This document shows, in pieces, positions 1 through 12,700 of a stretch of 64,000 nt of DNA; within the stretch, counting starts at the first letter, position 1; every line of letters begins with the position of its first letter. Below the pieces are notes generated by a model. It searched no databases and was not told the origin of the DNA. It saw nothing but the letters and a program-made list of their open reading frames with translations. Both the position numbers and the translations under genes were made by a program. The stretch comes from Balanoglossus misakiensis (taxonomy: Eukaryota; Hemichordata). The stretch lies in contig CM082590.2 in the NCBI GenBank assembly GCA_040954595.2, positions 5,952,001 to 6,016,000 of the forward strand. The letters run 5' to 3'.

Positions 1-153
1 AAAAAATTCCCAACCTACCTACCCTATGCATGTAATCGGAACAGCACATATTTCTTGGGGCATTATGCCAAAGTTTATTTATAGTATCACGTAGGCCTAC
101 CCATCGACTCAACGTTCGTACCTGCTGGTTTTTTTTTTTCAAATGTTTTATTA

Positions 154-656
154 GCTCTGCGTACAGGTCTGTGTGTTCCCGGCGTTACACGGCCTCCACC
201 ACAGCCCTGCAAGGCGCCATAGAAAAAACTGGTGCTTCTGCGGTCCGGATCCGGACCGCAGCTTTTTCGGCCGAAATTCGATTTTATCGAAGCAAAATCC
301 TTTCCCTGTCTACTTCTGCCCCCTAACCGACTCCAAATATGATGCAATTAACTTGTCCTAACGTCCGAACCACTCGCGTTTGATTCATTTTTGTGTGTTT
401 ACATGTTGAGATCGCCATATTAAATATAAGGCTTACAGCGAGTTTATCTCCATGGGTAAACAAAAAAGTTTTAGAAAGCGAGCGGTTCGGACGTTAGGAC
501 AAGTTAATCGCATCATATTTGGAGTCGGTTAGGAGGCAGAAGTAGACAGGGAAAGGATTTTGCTTCGATAAAATCGAATTTCGGCCGAAAAAGCTGCGGT
601 CCGGATCCGGACCGCAGAAGCACCACGCCGGGAACACACAGACCTGTACGCAGAGC
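154..656. mobile_element. Foldback element with two palindromic sites
   Basis: Arms 154-374 and about 480-656 are inverted copies, beginning CTCTGCGTACAGGTCTGTGT. The left arm has an extra segment (about 187-233) absent from the right. Each arm carries the same perfect 24-nt palindrome built on CTGCGGTCCGGA (238-261 and 594-617). The terminus CCTGCGTACAGGTCTGTGTG recurs near 5600, 34610 and 44155, so this is a dispersed family. Confidence 0.8.
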
Positions 657-860
657 TAGGCTAGTTCCGGCTCCCCGCTCGCGGACGGAAGCTTCAACTT
701 TTGCCCTTCTAAAAATGTCCTGACCTTTCTATAGTTAGGGCAGGTTCTCGCCTCCCGACGGGTGAGGGCGATGGAAGTGTACACGACCGAACCGGAGACA
801 AAACTCATCTCTATATGTCATCAAAATAAATCCAGCTGGAGTCAATGAACATTACTGTAA

Positions 861-944
861 AATCAGATGTAGGGAACGGCGACGTGGTTTTTTATGCTGT
901 CGCATCACAAAAAAAAAACACGTCGCCGTTCCCTACATCTGATT
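861..944. mobile_element. Small hairpin element (ATCAGATGTAG ends)
   Basis: The arms, AATCAGATGTAGGGAACGGC onward and its reverse complement, are 26 nt with a 32-nt loop. It is followed by ATCAGATT. A related foldback lies at 30143-30297 with the same ends and the same ATCAGATT follow-on, which suggests a mobile family. Confidence 0.65.
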
Positions 945-1181
945 TTTATCAGATTGTGAAAATTGATGTGGAACTGTCGTCTGGCACGTTGTAGTCTCTG
1001 TCTGTGTAATACACATCACGCCATTGGATAACATTTAGCGCACGTTGACTGGATACGCTTTGTCATCCAATCGGCGCTCGCGTCATATACAGATTTCGAT
1101 TCAGTGAGAGTGTGGATATGCAGTTGATATTCAGAGAAAAAAACTACAAAACGAATGAACGAAAGACAAAAATACATATAT

Positions 1182-1182
1182 G

Positions 1183-1214
<32 letters not shown>

Positions 1215-1226
1215 CACAGACAGACA
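1182..1226. repeat. ACAG tetranucleotide microsatellite
   Basis: About ten units of ACAG with one ACAC interruption. It creates repetitive ORFs in both directions. Confidence 0.9.
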
Positions 1227-1906
1227 AAACAAATACTAGTAAACGAATATAAACAAACTAATACAACAAAACAAACAAACAAATATGCGCTTCGAATTCC
1301 ACAGTGTGCTTTTGTGAAGACTATATCAAGGACAGATAGACCTATAGATAGTAACTCTAAAAATGGACGCCCGGCAACAATGTCCTTGGTAAATGAAACC
1401 GATGACACTGACATCCATTGTATTCTGCAAAAAATAAAAACGTGACCAGTGATCAAAACACAATGCTACACGAACAATGCCGACCCGACCTGATACCCCC
1501 CCCCCCAATGATTATTTCTCTAATTTTAGTGGCGTTCAGCTTAATCATCGACTAAATTAACAATAGGTAAGAACACAAATACATGACCTGTGGTCCGTAT
1601 TCATTAACAGAACAGAACATACTTGTTTACATTAAGGTAGATGACTACTCAAAATTTAGAATATTGTCATTTTCCTGATAATGATGTATATATTAGTGTC
1701 TATCAATGAATTTTAAGTCCAAGAATATAGAGAAAACTGGATATTCCCATACTACTTTTTTTTAGTTAGGGGGTCTTAAATATTGCGGGAAAATGCCGAG
1801 TCAGCAATTTTCCTGCACTGCTAATGCTATAGTTTTCCTATAGAGAAAATATCGATCTGAAGATTTCTATCAAAAATCAAGTGGGGTAACATGGTGGTTA
1901 TATCAT

Positions 1907-2378
1907 TTAAAGGGACAAAGTCTCTCTCGTGCTGCCCCTTTTAATTATATTTGATGCGAGACACTGTTTATGTTAGTCTTCATGTGGATATATAGTGAAT
2001 CAACGTTCAACCACACACAACTTCCATCCAACTTGTAGACACGAGAGTGAAAAACTCGCCAAAATGAATAATCGTTGTTTACCATTTATTCATTTTGGCG
2101 GGATTTTTACTCTCATCTCCTACAAACGGGATGGAAGTTGTGTGTCGTTGAATGATGATTCTCTATATATCCACATGTAGAATAAAATGAACGGTGTCTT
2201 GTATCAAACATAATTAATGGAAAAAGGGGCAGCGAGAGAGTGAGACTTTGTCCTGGGAGGTGTGTGTGGTTGATCATTGATTCTCTATATATCCACATGT
2301 AGAATAACATAAACGGTGTCTTGTATCAAACATAATTAATGGAAAAAGGGCAGCGAGAGAGAGACTTTGTCCCTTTAA
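1907..2378. mobile_element. Family-A TTAA foldback MITE (long form)
   Basis: Bounded by TTAA, with ends AGGGACAAAGTCTCTCTC and its complement. Nearly the whole element is self-complementary. The right side carries a second, tandem copy of about 105 bp of terminus, joined through CTTTGTCCTGGGAGGTGTGT. Confidence 0.9.
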
Positions 2379-2740
2379 AAAATCTTTTGGTACCTTTTGT
2401 GAAAATTTCAAGAAAATGACAATACTAGTGTTTTCTTTATACCTTAATAATCCTCATTGGATATGCAAACGACTTATCATTGTACCTGCGGGGTGGTTGT
2501 TTAAATGAATTTTCATGTTCTCTATGTCATTACTGTTAATAATCTCTTGATAAATTAATAGGAAATCGTTTCAAAGATGTTGTCGGTTTCGTATGAAATA
2601 GCTAATTTGGAAAATGACCTAAGGGTAACGCCCCCGCAATTATATTGAGTGTTTTTTTTTCTGTTGGGATTTTTTTCTGTTGGGATTTCTGTCTGGGTAT
2701 ATTCGTGTAACGTTAGGGAATACATAGACATGGCGAGACA

Positions 2741-2956
2741 TACTGTAAAATACTTTATTTTCGCGAGCAGTACATTTTCGCGAAATAAGCGAGACCCAAA
2801 TTAGCGTGAAAATAAAAAGTCGTGTAATTTTGTTGTTGTTGAAGATAACGATGTAATGAATGAAATAAGAGAGCGCGAAAATTAATCCTCGGGAAACAGT
2901 GGCCTCTCTCGATATCGCAAAAATTTCAACTCGCGAAAATAAAGTGTTTTACAGTA
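2741..2956. mobile_element. Mariner-like MITE, copy 1
   Basis: TA-flanked element with long inverted ends (CTGTAAAATACTTTATTTTC and complement) and TTTTCGCG motifs. About 213 bp, like the copies at 12693, 15169 and 22466. Confidence 0.85.
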
Positions 2957-3881
2957 GTCTGTAGTGGTTGAAACCCCGATAGCTGCCACTTTTTGAATTA
3001 TTTTCATGATTTTATTTTCCAACTTAAATTGGTCCAGCTAAATAAGCTTACTGGTATGTATACATGAACACCTTATGGATGCCTGATTGTGACTGCATGT
3101 TGCAATTTGAACACGCTATGTATTAAACAGGTGCCGCACCGATTTAATCAGCCTCCATACAAACAGTACGCAGCTATCGTGGTATGCGTCGCCAAGAGAT
3201 GGCAAACTGGTGAGGATTTTAGAGGACAGAGACTATATTTAAAGTATTTTAATGTGAACTTTGGCAGCTATAGGGGCTAAAGGGACACAGGCTCCAGTTT
3301 AGGACGTGAGTTGCGCCTTGACAATCGGTGAATGCCAAGCGTTTTATCACGAGATACCAAAATAAGAAAAATGGTTTGAAAATTAAGCGATTCGTCATTT
3401 TAATTTCATTTTGGTTCATTCTTTCAAGTGAAGGATGAAAAAATAAAATTGAGCGACGTTGTCATTTTTACTCTATTTGTGTGTACCATTTGACACGCGT
3501 TTCCAAATAAAACAAACACGATTCAAAGTACATTTGAAATATTCCATCACAATGCTATCTAATTTCGCCTCCAAGGTTTTTGCTGGCCGAGACTGTACTG
3601 AATCGACCAGCCAGCGGACGATATGTGCTTTCACGCCCCGGCCGGCGGTGTCACTCTAACATAGCTAGGGCATCCATGCTCATTCCACAACATTTCAAGA
3701 TACCCTTAATCTGGGATTTTTCATCAAAAACACCCCCTTAATTTGTGAAATATGGGAGAAAGCTGGCTTGGGACTGCCGTGGATCGAAAAAATGCCAACA
3801 CTTACTCTAACCCTGACCGTTGAATATACCTAACATGTCAACAAACAAACGTGACCATATTTATTTATTATGCCAATCAAC

Positions 3882-3882
3882 G

Positions 3883-3921
<39 letters not shown>

Positions 3922-4014
3922 GCAGCAACAGCAACAGCAACAACAACAACAACAAGAAACAAACAAACAAACAAACAAACTAACAAACAAACTAACAAAC
4001 AAACAAACAAACAA
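3882..4014. repeat. CAA then AAAC compound microsatellite
   Basis: About 24 CAA/CAG triplets followed by about 15 AAAC-type units. It explains the poly-Gln and poly-Thr ORFs here. Confidence 0.92.
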
Positions 4015-4481
4015 ATCGTGGAGGGAGAGCCCCCTATGATCCACAACTCCCCCTAAAGATCAAAATGGTTCACCCCTAACGTTAATTTGCATGTGAATAG
4101 CGCGGAGATATCCTTTGAAGGTCGCTGCTAGCTTTTCCACACTGCACTAAACGACGGAGCGTGCACACGACACGGAGCTGCTTCGCACCCATTGATTCAA
4201 AGTTTATAAATTGGAAAAAGTTTGCGGGGAGGCAACCCAGAACACTGATCAGCTTTCGACAATTGACTTGTTCTCCAACGCAAGAGGGGAAATTTTGATC
4301 GCCACCGGCTGTCCTGCTAAACATGGCGACTTCCGAATGAAGTGGTGTACTATTTAATAGAGATTACAAGCTGGTTGTAAACTTGTCTCAGGTGTACACA
4401 GGCTAATCTTACTTTAGTATTAAGTGCGTGTGAATTTATGGTCCAGGATTGTGACCAACGCGTAAAATCGGTTCTACAGCA

Positions 4482-5018
4482 ATGATGTCTGGCATGTTTA
4501 CTAACCCGACCTTGAAATGTAAGTTGCCAGTTTGGCTGCGAATTCTTCTCATCTGCGAAATTTTCAGGTTTTCTCTCGCATCCGCGGATGGGAATGTCAC
4601 TCCACCCTCTACAACAAGTACAGCCATAAAAGACAGAGGTGTGACTGACCACGCAACAGCAAACGAGAAACCAGCTTACAGAGTAGAGAACGACTGTCTG
4701 GAAGAACTGTTCCGAAAATACGGACGCGATGGCAAGTTGACTTTTGAAGGCTTCGAGAAACTCCTCTTCAATATTGGTCTCGGAAAATCCAAAGAGGGGG
4801 AGGAGGGGGAGGAGCATGATGATTCTAGCGGTGAGGAGCATCATGATATGGACCTTGACAACCACAGGGAAAAGTTGAACGACGATGTACCCACCAAAGG
4901 TTTAATCATGATCGAGACAGGCCAGAAAAAATCAGATGACAAGTACCATGATGTCTTCGGAGACTTCCATTCTGACGTCCACGCTGACAAACACACCGAC
5001 CAAGATCACATCAGTTTG
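4482..5018 (+). CDS. ZIP transporter exon 1: signal peptide and N-terminal ectodomain
   Basis: 179 codons ending phase 0 at donor GTGAGT. The first of three nearby ATGs (4482, 4485, 4494) is used. Residues 14-35 are hydrophobic ([13 protein letters not shown]) and end in ASA before DG, a plausible signal-peptidase site. The rest is acidic and His-rich, with the ZIP6/10-type [19 protein letters not shown] block. A possible acceptor (GGTTCTACAG, ending 4479) just before the ATG allows for an upstream non-coding exon. Confidence 0.88.
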
Positions 5019-8000
5019 GTGAGTAATAACCCTGAGTTCAGAGCTGTGTGTTCCCGGAGTGAGGCTAGGTTTAAAGGGACAAAGTCTCTCTCTCGCTGCC
5101 CTTTTTCCATTAATTCTGTTTGATACAAGACACCGTTTATGTTATTCTACATGTGGATATAAAGTGAATCGACGTTCGACCACACACAACTTCCATCCCA
5201 CTTGTAGACACAAGAGTGAAAAACTCTCCAAAATGAATAATTGGTGTTTACCTTTTATTCATTTGGCGAGAATTTTACATTCATATCCTACAAAGGGGAT
5301 GGAAGTTGTGTGGTCGAATGTTGATTCACTATATATCCACATGTAGAATAACATAAACAGTGTCTTGTATCATGCGTAATTAATGAAAAAGGGCAGCAAG
5401 AGAGAGACTCTGTCCCTTTAAAGGTATACTATACAGTCACCTATGGAAAATTAACTATAGTTACCATGGCAAATTGAGATGGCACATGCGAAAAAAAGCA
5501 CCAACATATGTTCTTTAGAACGCTCAACTACTCCATTTCAGCCATATATGGGCGTATTTAAATTGGAGGTGACTGTATACCTTTAAAGCTGGGAACACAC
5601 AGACCTGTACGCAGGGCTAGGTGAGTTAATGTATGCAGTCTTAATCTGTGGCGAAAATATGTATGGTACTGGTAGCAACTCGAATAGCTCAGACAAACAA
5701 CCAGATTTACATATAGCGACCCTGTTTTTTTTGTCCTTTCTGAAAAGATAGTCTTACATGCAATTGTATTTACGTTCGGTTTATACCTTACACGTAATAT
5801 CTATTCAGACGGTTTTCAATGGGCCTTGTTCTGACTTTTATCTCAACTACAATGGCCGTCCAAAGTGGTGATTCACTTAAAGGGACATTAGCCGTAACTA
5901 TTGGCTTTAATTAATGTATTTTTGTTCTGCGTACCAAAGGGAATTTCTTGTTCTACTCCAAACAGCATGCTTATATACCCAGTACTATGCTTGTCAACAT
6001 AGCCTGTAGATCACAATGTTTTACTACTGTTACAAACAAATATGCAACTTGTATACAAAGTATATGTATAGAGTATATTTATTTATTTAGAGTAAAATGT
6101 TTTTGTTGATATTTGAATTTTTAGTGGATGGTCTTAAATACATAAATTTTGATGACAAGCTGAATATTGTGGGTTTCAACATATTGTTGGGAGTAGCACA
6201 AGAAACTTCCATGGCCACCAGAATTAATTTTCAAGCTATTTTTAAAATACCAAATTTCATAGCGGCTGCCCCTTTAAGGATGTACGTTCAGTATAATTGA
6301 AAGTATTGTCATTTTTTTAATAGTGGATTTTTGGATTCTCCTCTGTATGTATAATGAAAATCCGTAATAAAATATAGGGGTCACCGCGCTTGTTTTTGAA
6401 ATACAGAGCCATGAATTTAGTCAATTTTCCATTTTTCACCAATGATTTGTCTATGGGCAAATTTTTAAGCGCAATTTATCTCAAAATTGAGCGCGGTGAC
6501 CCCTATATTTTATTTGACCAACGAATTTATATTTACTGGACTGAGCTTTGTGTGCAATTTCGTGAAAATGACAATAGTAGAAGTTTGTTTTCTGGCGATT
6601 ATCAATGTAATCCTATGGGGAAAAGACTGGGCGCGCAGTGTTTCCGGTTTATGTTCTGCGCGTACATCCTGAAAACAATTTCTTTAAAAAAATGTGTTTC
6701 TTATACTGGTCAGGTGGATAAATATGTCACACACTGTTTTCACTGAACACTAAAGTGGTTGCCATTTTATTGACACAAATTGGACCACACTATACATCAG
6801 ATTAGACTTAGGGGTAAACCATTTTATAGGGGAGTGCAGCTTAATTTCTATTAGTTTTTTTAATAGCATTCAATTTATGTAGATTAAAAAAAGATGTTCA
6901 TGATAAATTAAATGACATTCATTTTATTAATAGTATGCTATTTAATTATTAATTATTCTATTAAGATAATTTTCCAATTTACATACATCATTGTCATTTC
7001 AACAGAATATGAGTGGAGTTATAATTAGTCTCTTCCCGAGTAAATTGAAATGTGTGCATAATATTACATTGATGAATAACAGGTAATTAAAGGTAATTAT
7101 TTACTTATAGATGAAATATGACCTTAATTAGGGTAATATGCTTCAGGGTCAGCTGTACAGAAAAAATTATAGTTCTCCAAACCTGTCAATTCTTTGATAT
7201 ATTAATGCATGTGGGGAGTCTTTTTGAAAACAAAGAAGAAAATTGTTTTCATTGTCTTTTGAAAAAAAAAATTCACCAATATATTTTACTCCATAGAGTT
7301 AATTAAGGTAATCTTGAAATTCAAATTTGAGACAATTTTGCTGTGTTATTCAGTTTTGCTCGGCGACTCTCAGAGAATTTTAGAGAATAAATTGGAGGAA
7401 AATGAAAACTGACTCTAAATAGTGGTCAATTACAGAGAAAAGTTAGGTCAACTACAGAGAAAAGATATTCTAAATTTATTTGTGTTTTTTTACCTGTTGA
7501 AAAACAAAAAATCTTGAGAAGTTGATATTTCATGTTTGCATTTTCTACATAAATCATAGCCAGACAAACTTTACTATGTGTAACCTACTTTTGAAAATAA
7601 TGTTATCAGAACAACACCATTTCTTTTCTTCAGGTTTTTATTGCTAACCTGATTGATAAAGAGTATGTACTGTGTACATACACTGAAATCATAAATTCAC
7701 AGATAACCAGACAAAGATATAGACTAACAGGACTCTAAAGGGACTATGGACTAACAAACTTTAAGGTAATATGTGCCTCAAGAACAGATGAAAAAAATTA
7801 AACATTTAAGTTCTTTAGTATATATGTGAAGAGTCTTTTTGAAATCAAGGAAAATATCATGGTGTATGTTTGCCACCTTGTTTTTCATAATTTAATTTTT
7901 TCTCCATAGACTTAACACATGCACTGGCAGCCATTTTGAAAAAAAAAGTTCAATCTCCCATACAAAATTTTGCACAGTGACCCCTAGTTTTATTTTCAAT

Positions 8001-9688
8001 TTTTAAAAGAAAATAATCTAAAGTTGCCTTGAGCAAAATATGAGAAAAAGTTGAAGATTTTGATTTTCAGGGCACATAAGTATATTAAGCATGAACCAAA
8101 TGAGACTAAACTTATTTTGGATTTCACATTTGGAAAAGTTTAATCTCTCATGTATGGTTACCCCCCCCCCCCCCCCCCCAGTTTGTATTCTCATTTTTAA
8201 CAAAGAATAGTTGAATGTGAAAAAAAGTTGAAGATTTTGATTTTTAGGGCACATAAATACCTTAACATGAACCAAATAAGAGAAATTTCTCTGACAGTGA
8301 AGGTCACAACAAGTATAAATCAAGACAGTGTGTTGACTTTGTCAACAATGTACCTGGTAAAACCCTGATCAAAACAGGATACCAAAGTTTACTTTAGGTT
8401 TTTAACTTTATCTTGTTCAGAGTTTTATAACTGCATGGCCTAAATATGTACATTTTCAACTTAATTTTATATGTAACAGGTCCTGAAAAATACTCAAAAT
8501 ATTGTCACTACATTTTGAACACATTTTAATCTGTATCCCACTAACATTCAGGAATTTTTATAATATGAGGTAATTTAAGAGAAATTTTATCGTTTTGATG
8601 TCAAAATTCAGTAAATACAGACTCCAGATCCATCAGTAACTCATATAATGACCACACATTGAAGAATGCAAAAAAGGCTTAATTATTTATCAATTAAAAC
8701 TTGCATACACGCATACTTAGGGTTTATAACACCTGTATATACTTCAGTGCATACATCTGGATTGGCGTATATTAGTACAGTTTGAAAAAAACTTTCCTGA
8801 TAATTTCACAAAAGTTACAAATATGCAAAAATGTTGCAGCTAGCTAAAAGTATGAGGTGACTTAGAGAAAAAGTCTCTATTTTTCATGTCTTATCACACT
8901 ACTTCATACACAAAAGCTTTCTCCTGCAAATATTTTGCAATCGATAACAGTGTATTTGTTCATTTGCAATAAATAACATCCTTGACCTTTGACCTGTACT
9001 AAGCTTATATACCTCAGAGTCTTTAACCTACCAGTTGTTTTACTGTGAGCATTTCAAGTTACATTGTGTACTGGTATACCGTATATATTGTACAGTTTAG
9101 TTTATTGAACTTGTAAATCTTCTCCTACAAGAACTGTAGTTTTAGGCAAAGTAATTCAACAATAGTTAGGCAAAGAAAAAAATAATTTAACACGCATATC
9201 ACTTTGATAACACTGCTTGTCAAACATTTCTGTTTGTGTCCGGCCAGATAGAACTCAACTCAATGTAATGCATAGATATTAAGCCAAATAACTGCAGAGG
9301 ACGAAGATTTTGTCCAAAACATGCGATTATTAACTGTTTAACAACTAGAGTATGCGTTAATAGTAGATTGACAATGATTGGAAAAAAAATTAAACAAAAA
9401 AATTGTGTCGTTGCCCCATTTTGGGGTAAAAGCCATGACCAGAATCATTGGAACTACAGTGACTTTATTGTATTGTAATATCACTTTTGATTTGTTTTTG
9501 CCCTTATGAAACATGTATTACAGTGTTTCATCTAGATGGGAGATGGGGGGATTCACCTCCTCTTGACGTGTTGGCACCCCCTAGCACATTGCCAGGGGGA
9601 ACCAACACCCCTTAACTTGATGATGTGACTCACATGTTGGAGATATTACATTCCCTCTTACCAAAGTGCCCCCCCCCCAAAAAAAAAA

Positions 9689-9724
<36 letters not shown>

Positions 9725-12700
9725 ATTCTGGCAAAGGGTAGCATATCCCCATCTTGGTTGAAACCCTGGTTCTATAGAGTTCAGTACCTAGATTTTGACA
9801 TTTCCATAAAATGCAATAGAAAAATGTGCCAAAATTAAAATTACATAAAACTACATAGAAAATCTATCAGCTTCTATGGAAGTACTCATTTAGGCTTTAG
9901 AATTCTATTGATATCTGTGTAAGGGTGGTTGGGTTAATAGCCAGCCCCAAATCAATACATCAGCTGGATTATAGGCATTGGTGATATCCATTTATCTGAT
10001 GGTCCCAAGAATCAAGGTTAATCTAGTAGTTGCCAGTACAGGTGATTAAATTAACTCAACCTTGACCAGAAAAATTGGCCTTTTGATGAACTATTCTAAT
10101 TAGTTACATATTTTGTGAAATTACCGCATGTATCTTGATAAAACAATATTTAGATCTTCCAGAGACTTTACTTTTACCAGTGTTTATTACGTGTATATTG
10201 CAGAGATATTATATGACAGAATATTTACCAGTGTCATGTTTATAACATGCTTATTTGCATATGAAGCAAATTAGTGCAAATTAAATCCCCCAAAATAAGA
10301 ACTTACTGAACAGTTTTTTGAAACTTGCCAAATTTCATAAATTTTAGGTGTATCTTTAACAATCAGTACTGTCATCAAAATTTGTTGCTAGTATTTTATA
10401 ATGTAAATTTTCCAGGATCTATTAACCCTTTCACCACCATGGTTCAGTCCACGCCCATTGTTTTTCTATGGTAAGTTTGGACCTCTATAGTGGGAACTGG
10501 GGGTGAAAGGGTTAAACCATGGATGAGAATATTGAATTCATATCTGGTTTACAGGATATAAACACTAGAAATATTCATAAACAATTATTTTAAAGGGACA
10601 AAGTCTCTCTCTCGCTGCCCTTTTTCCATCAATTATGTTTGATACAAGACACTGTTTAACTTTATGTTATTCTATATGTGGATATATAGTGAATCAACGT
10701 TCAACCACACCCAACTTCCATCCCACTTGTAGACACGAGAGTGAAAAACTCGCCAAAATGAATAATCGGTGTTTACCATTTATTCATTTTGGCAAGATTT
10801 TTACTCTCATACTCATATCATACAAGTGGGATGGAAGTTGTGTGTGGTCGAACATTGATTCACTATATATCCACATGTAGAATAACATAAACGGTGTCTT
10901 GTATCAAACATAATTAATGAAAAAAAGGGCAGCGAGAGAGAGACTTTGTCCTGGGAGGTGTGTGTGGTCGAACGTTGATTCACTATATATCCACATGTAG
11001 AATAACATAAACGGTGTCTTGCATCAAACGTAATTAATGGAAAAAGGGCAGCGAGAGAGAGACTTTGTCCCTTTAATATACAGAATTGACATGTATATAA
11101 TTCATTGCTTTTATTTCTGAGTTAATCATGAAATATATTTCAGCATGCATGTATTATGACTGATATAGACCGTGATATTGATTGAATAATTACGTTCTGT
11201 TTATGGGCAGCTGTTGTTTTTTTATAAATAAACGGGTGTTATTTACAATTTGAAATAAAAATATCATGGTCGAATGTATAAACAGTTCTTCACTGTACCA
11301 GGTTCGGTTTTGTGATTATCATAACAAATTAATTAGCATAAAATGATCTGTCAGATATGACCTAGTTTGTTGCAACTACCGGTATATCTGAAGAGTTGGT
11401 TTTGATTTCTATATTTTATAGCAACTAATATAGTGATCAATTAGTAGAGCTGGTAACCAAATTAATTCGCATACATGATCTGCCAGATATGACCTAGTTA
11501 TTTTGCAACTATATCTTAAAGAGTGAGTTTTGATTTCTATATTTGATGGCAACTACATGTAATATAGTGATCAATTTGTAGGGCTAGTAATTACAGTTTT
11601 AGCTTCAGTCTTCACACACATTGGTTATTGCCAACCTTAAAGGTATACAATCACCTCCAATTCACATACGCCCATATATGGGTGAAATGGAGTATTTGAG
11701 CGTTCTAAATTTTTTTCGCGTTTGACACCCCCTGAAAATCTGTGATTGGCCAGATCTCATTTTACCATGGTAACTAGAGCTAATTTTCCATAGGTGACCG
11801 TATACCTTTAAGTTGGGGATGTCCTTAAAAGATCCTGGCTCCTGAAATTAGACACAATCCTGGAAATTCTTTGGAAACTGTGGAAAAAATGGCCTTTTAT
11901 GCTATCATAATTTTGTTTTCTAAAAACTGCTGAAAAAAATATTGAAAAATACTGGAATTGTGAATGTGTATGGAGATTTGAAGTGTTGATAAAAGTGACC
12001 CAAAAGATGAAAACATAGGTGACTGTATGTCTTGTATGGTAGGTGACTATATTATTCAATTTGTTGGGCTGGTATAAATTACATTTCTAGCTTCAGTCTA
12101 TGATGTCTTGTACAGTAGGTGACTGTATACAGTGCATCACCCTTTGAGTTATGAAGATTGTTGACAATCAATCCTTTGCAAAATGATATTTTTGACCTTA
12201 AAAACCGCTGAAAAATTCATGGAAAAATACTTGAATTGTGAATGTGAATGTGTATGGAGATTTGAAGTGTTGATAAAAGTGACCCAAAAGATGATTGACT
12301 ATGATGTACATGTAGACTGTTTCTTGTACAGTAGTTGACTATAATGTCTTGTACAGTAGGTGACTGCATAGTACAGTGCATCACAGATGATTGACTATGA
12401 TGTACATGTAGACTGTTTCTTGTACAGTAGGTGACTGTAATGTCTTGTACAGTCGGTGACTGCATACAATATTGCATCACCCTTTGAGTTCAGCCATGCA
12501 TGAATCACTCCAATTCACTGGCGTGTTTTTCTCAATACAGTCTGTGATCCAATGTCACAGCATCTAAGCAGAGTTCATTCATATTGTGGATATAACCATT
12601 GTGCTTGTCTAAGCTCTTTTGACCTTTGACAAATCGTGTTCACTTCAAGAGTTTCAAAACACACACCACTGGGTCGTGCATACAACTGTACATACTGTAA

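Larger units (their letters stand above)
657..1906. other. Upstream intergenic segment, no gene seen
   Basis: Contains a hairpin element (861-944), an ACAG microsatellite (1182-1226) and a dispersed repeat (about 1710-1885, related to 25150-25310). ORFs here are low-complexity or shadow frames. Confidence 0.6.
2379..4481. other. Intergenic and probable 5' region of the ZIP gene
   Basis: Holds a mariner-like MITE (2741-2956), a CAA/AAAC microsatellite (3882-4014) and, from about 4080, higher-GC sequence that probably includes the ZIP gene promoter and 5' untranslated region. A short upstream ORF starts at ATGGCGACTTCC, about 4323. No TATA box or defined start site is evident. Confidence 0.45.

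Noticed and set aside
3820-4056. Poly-Gln and poly-Thr ORFs
   Set aside because: Direct products of the CAA/AAAC microsatellite.
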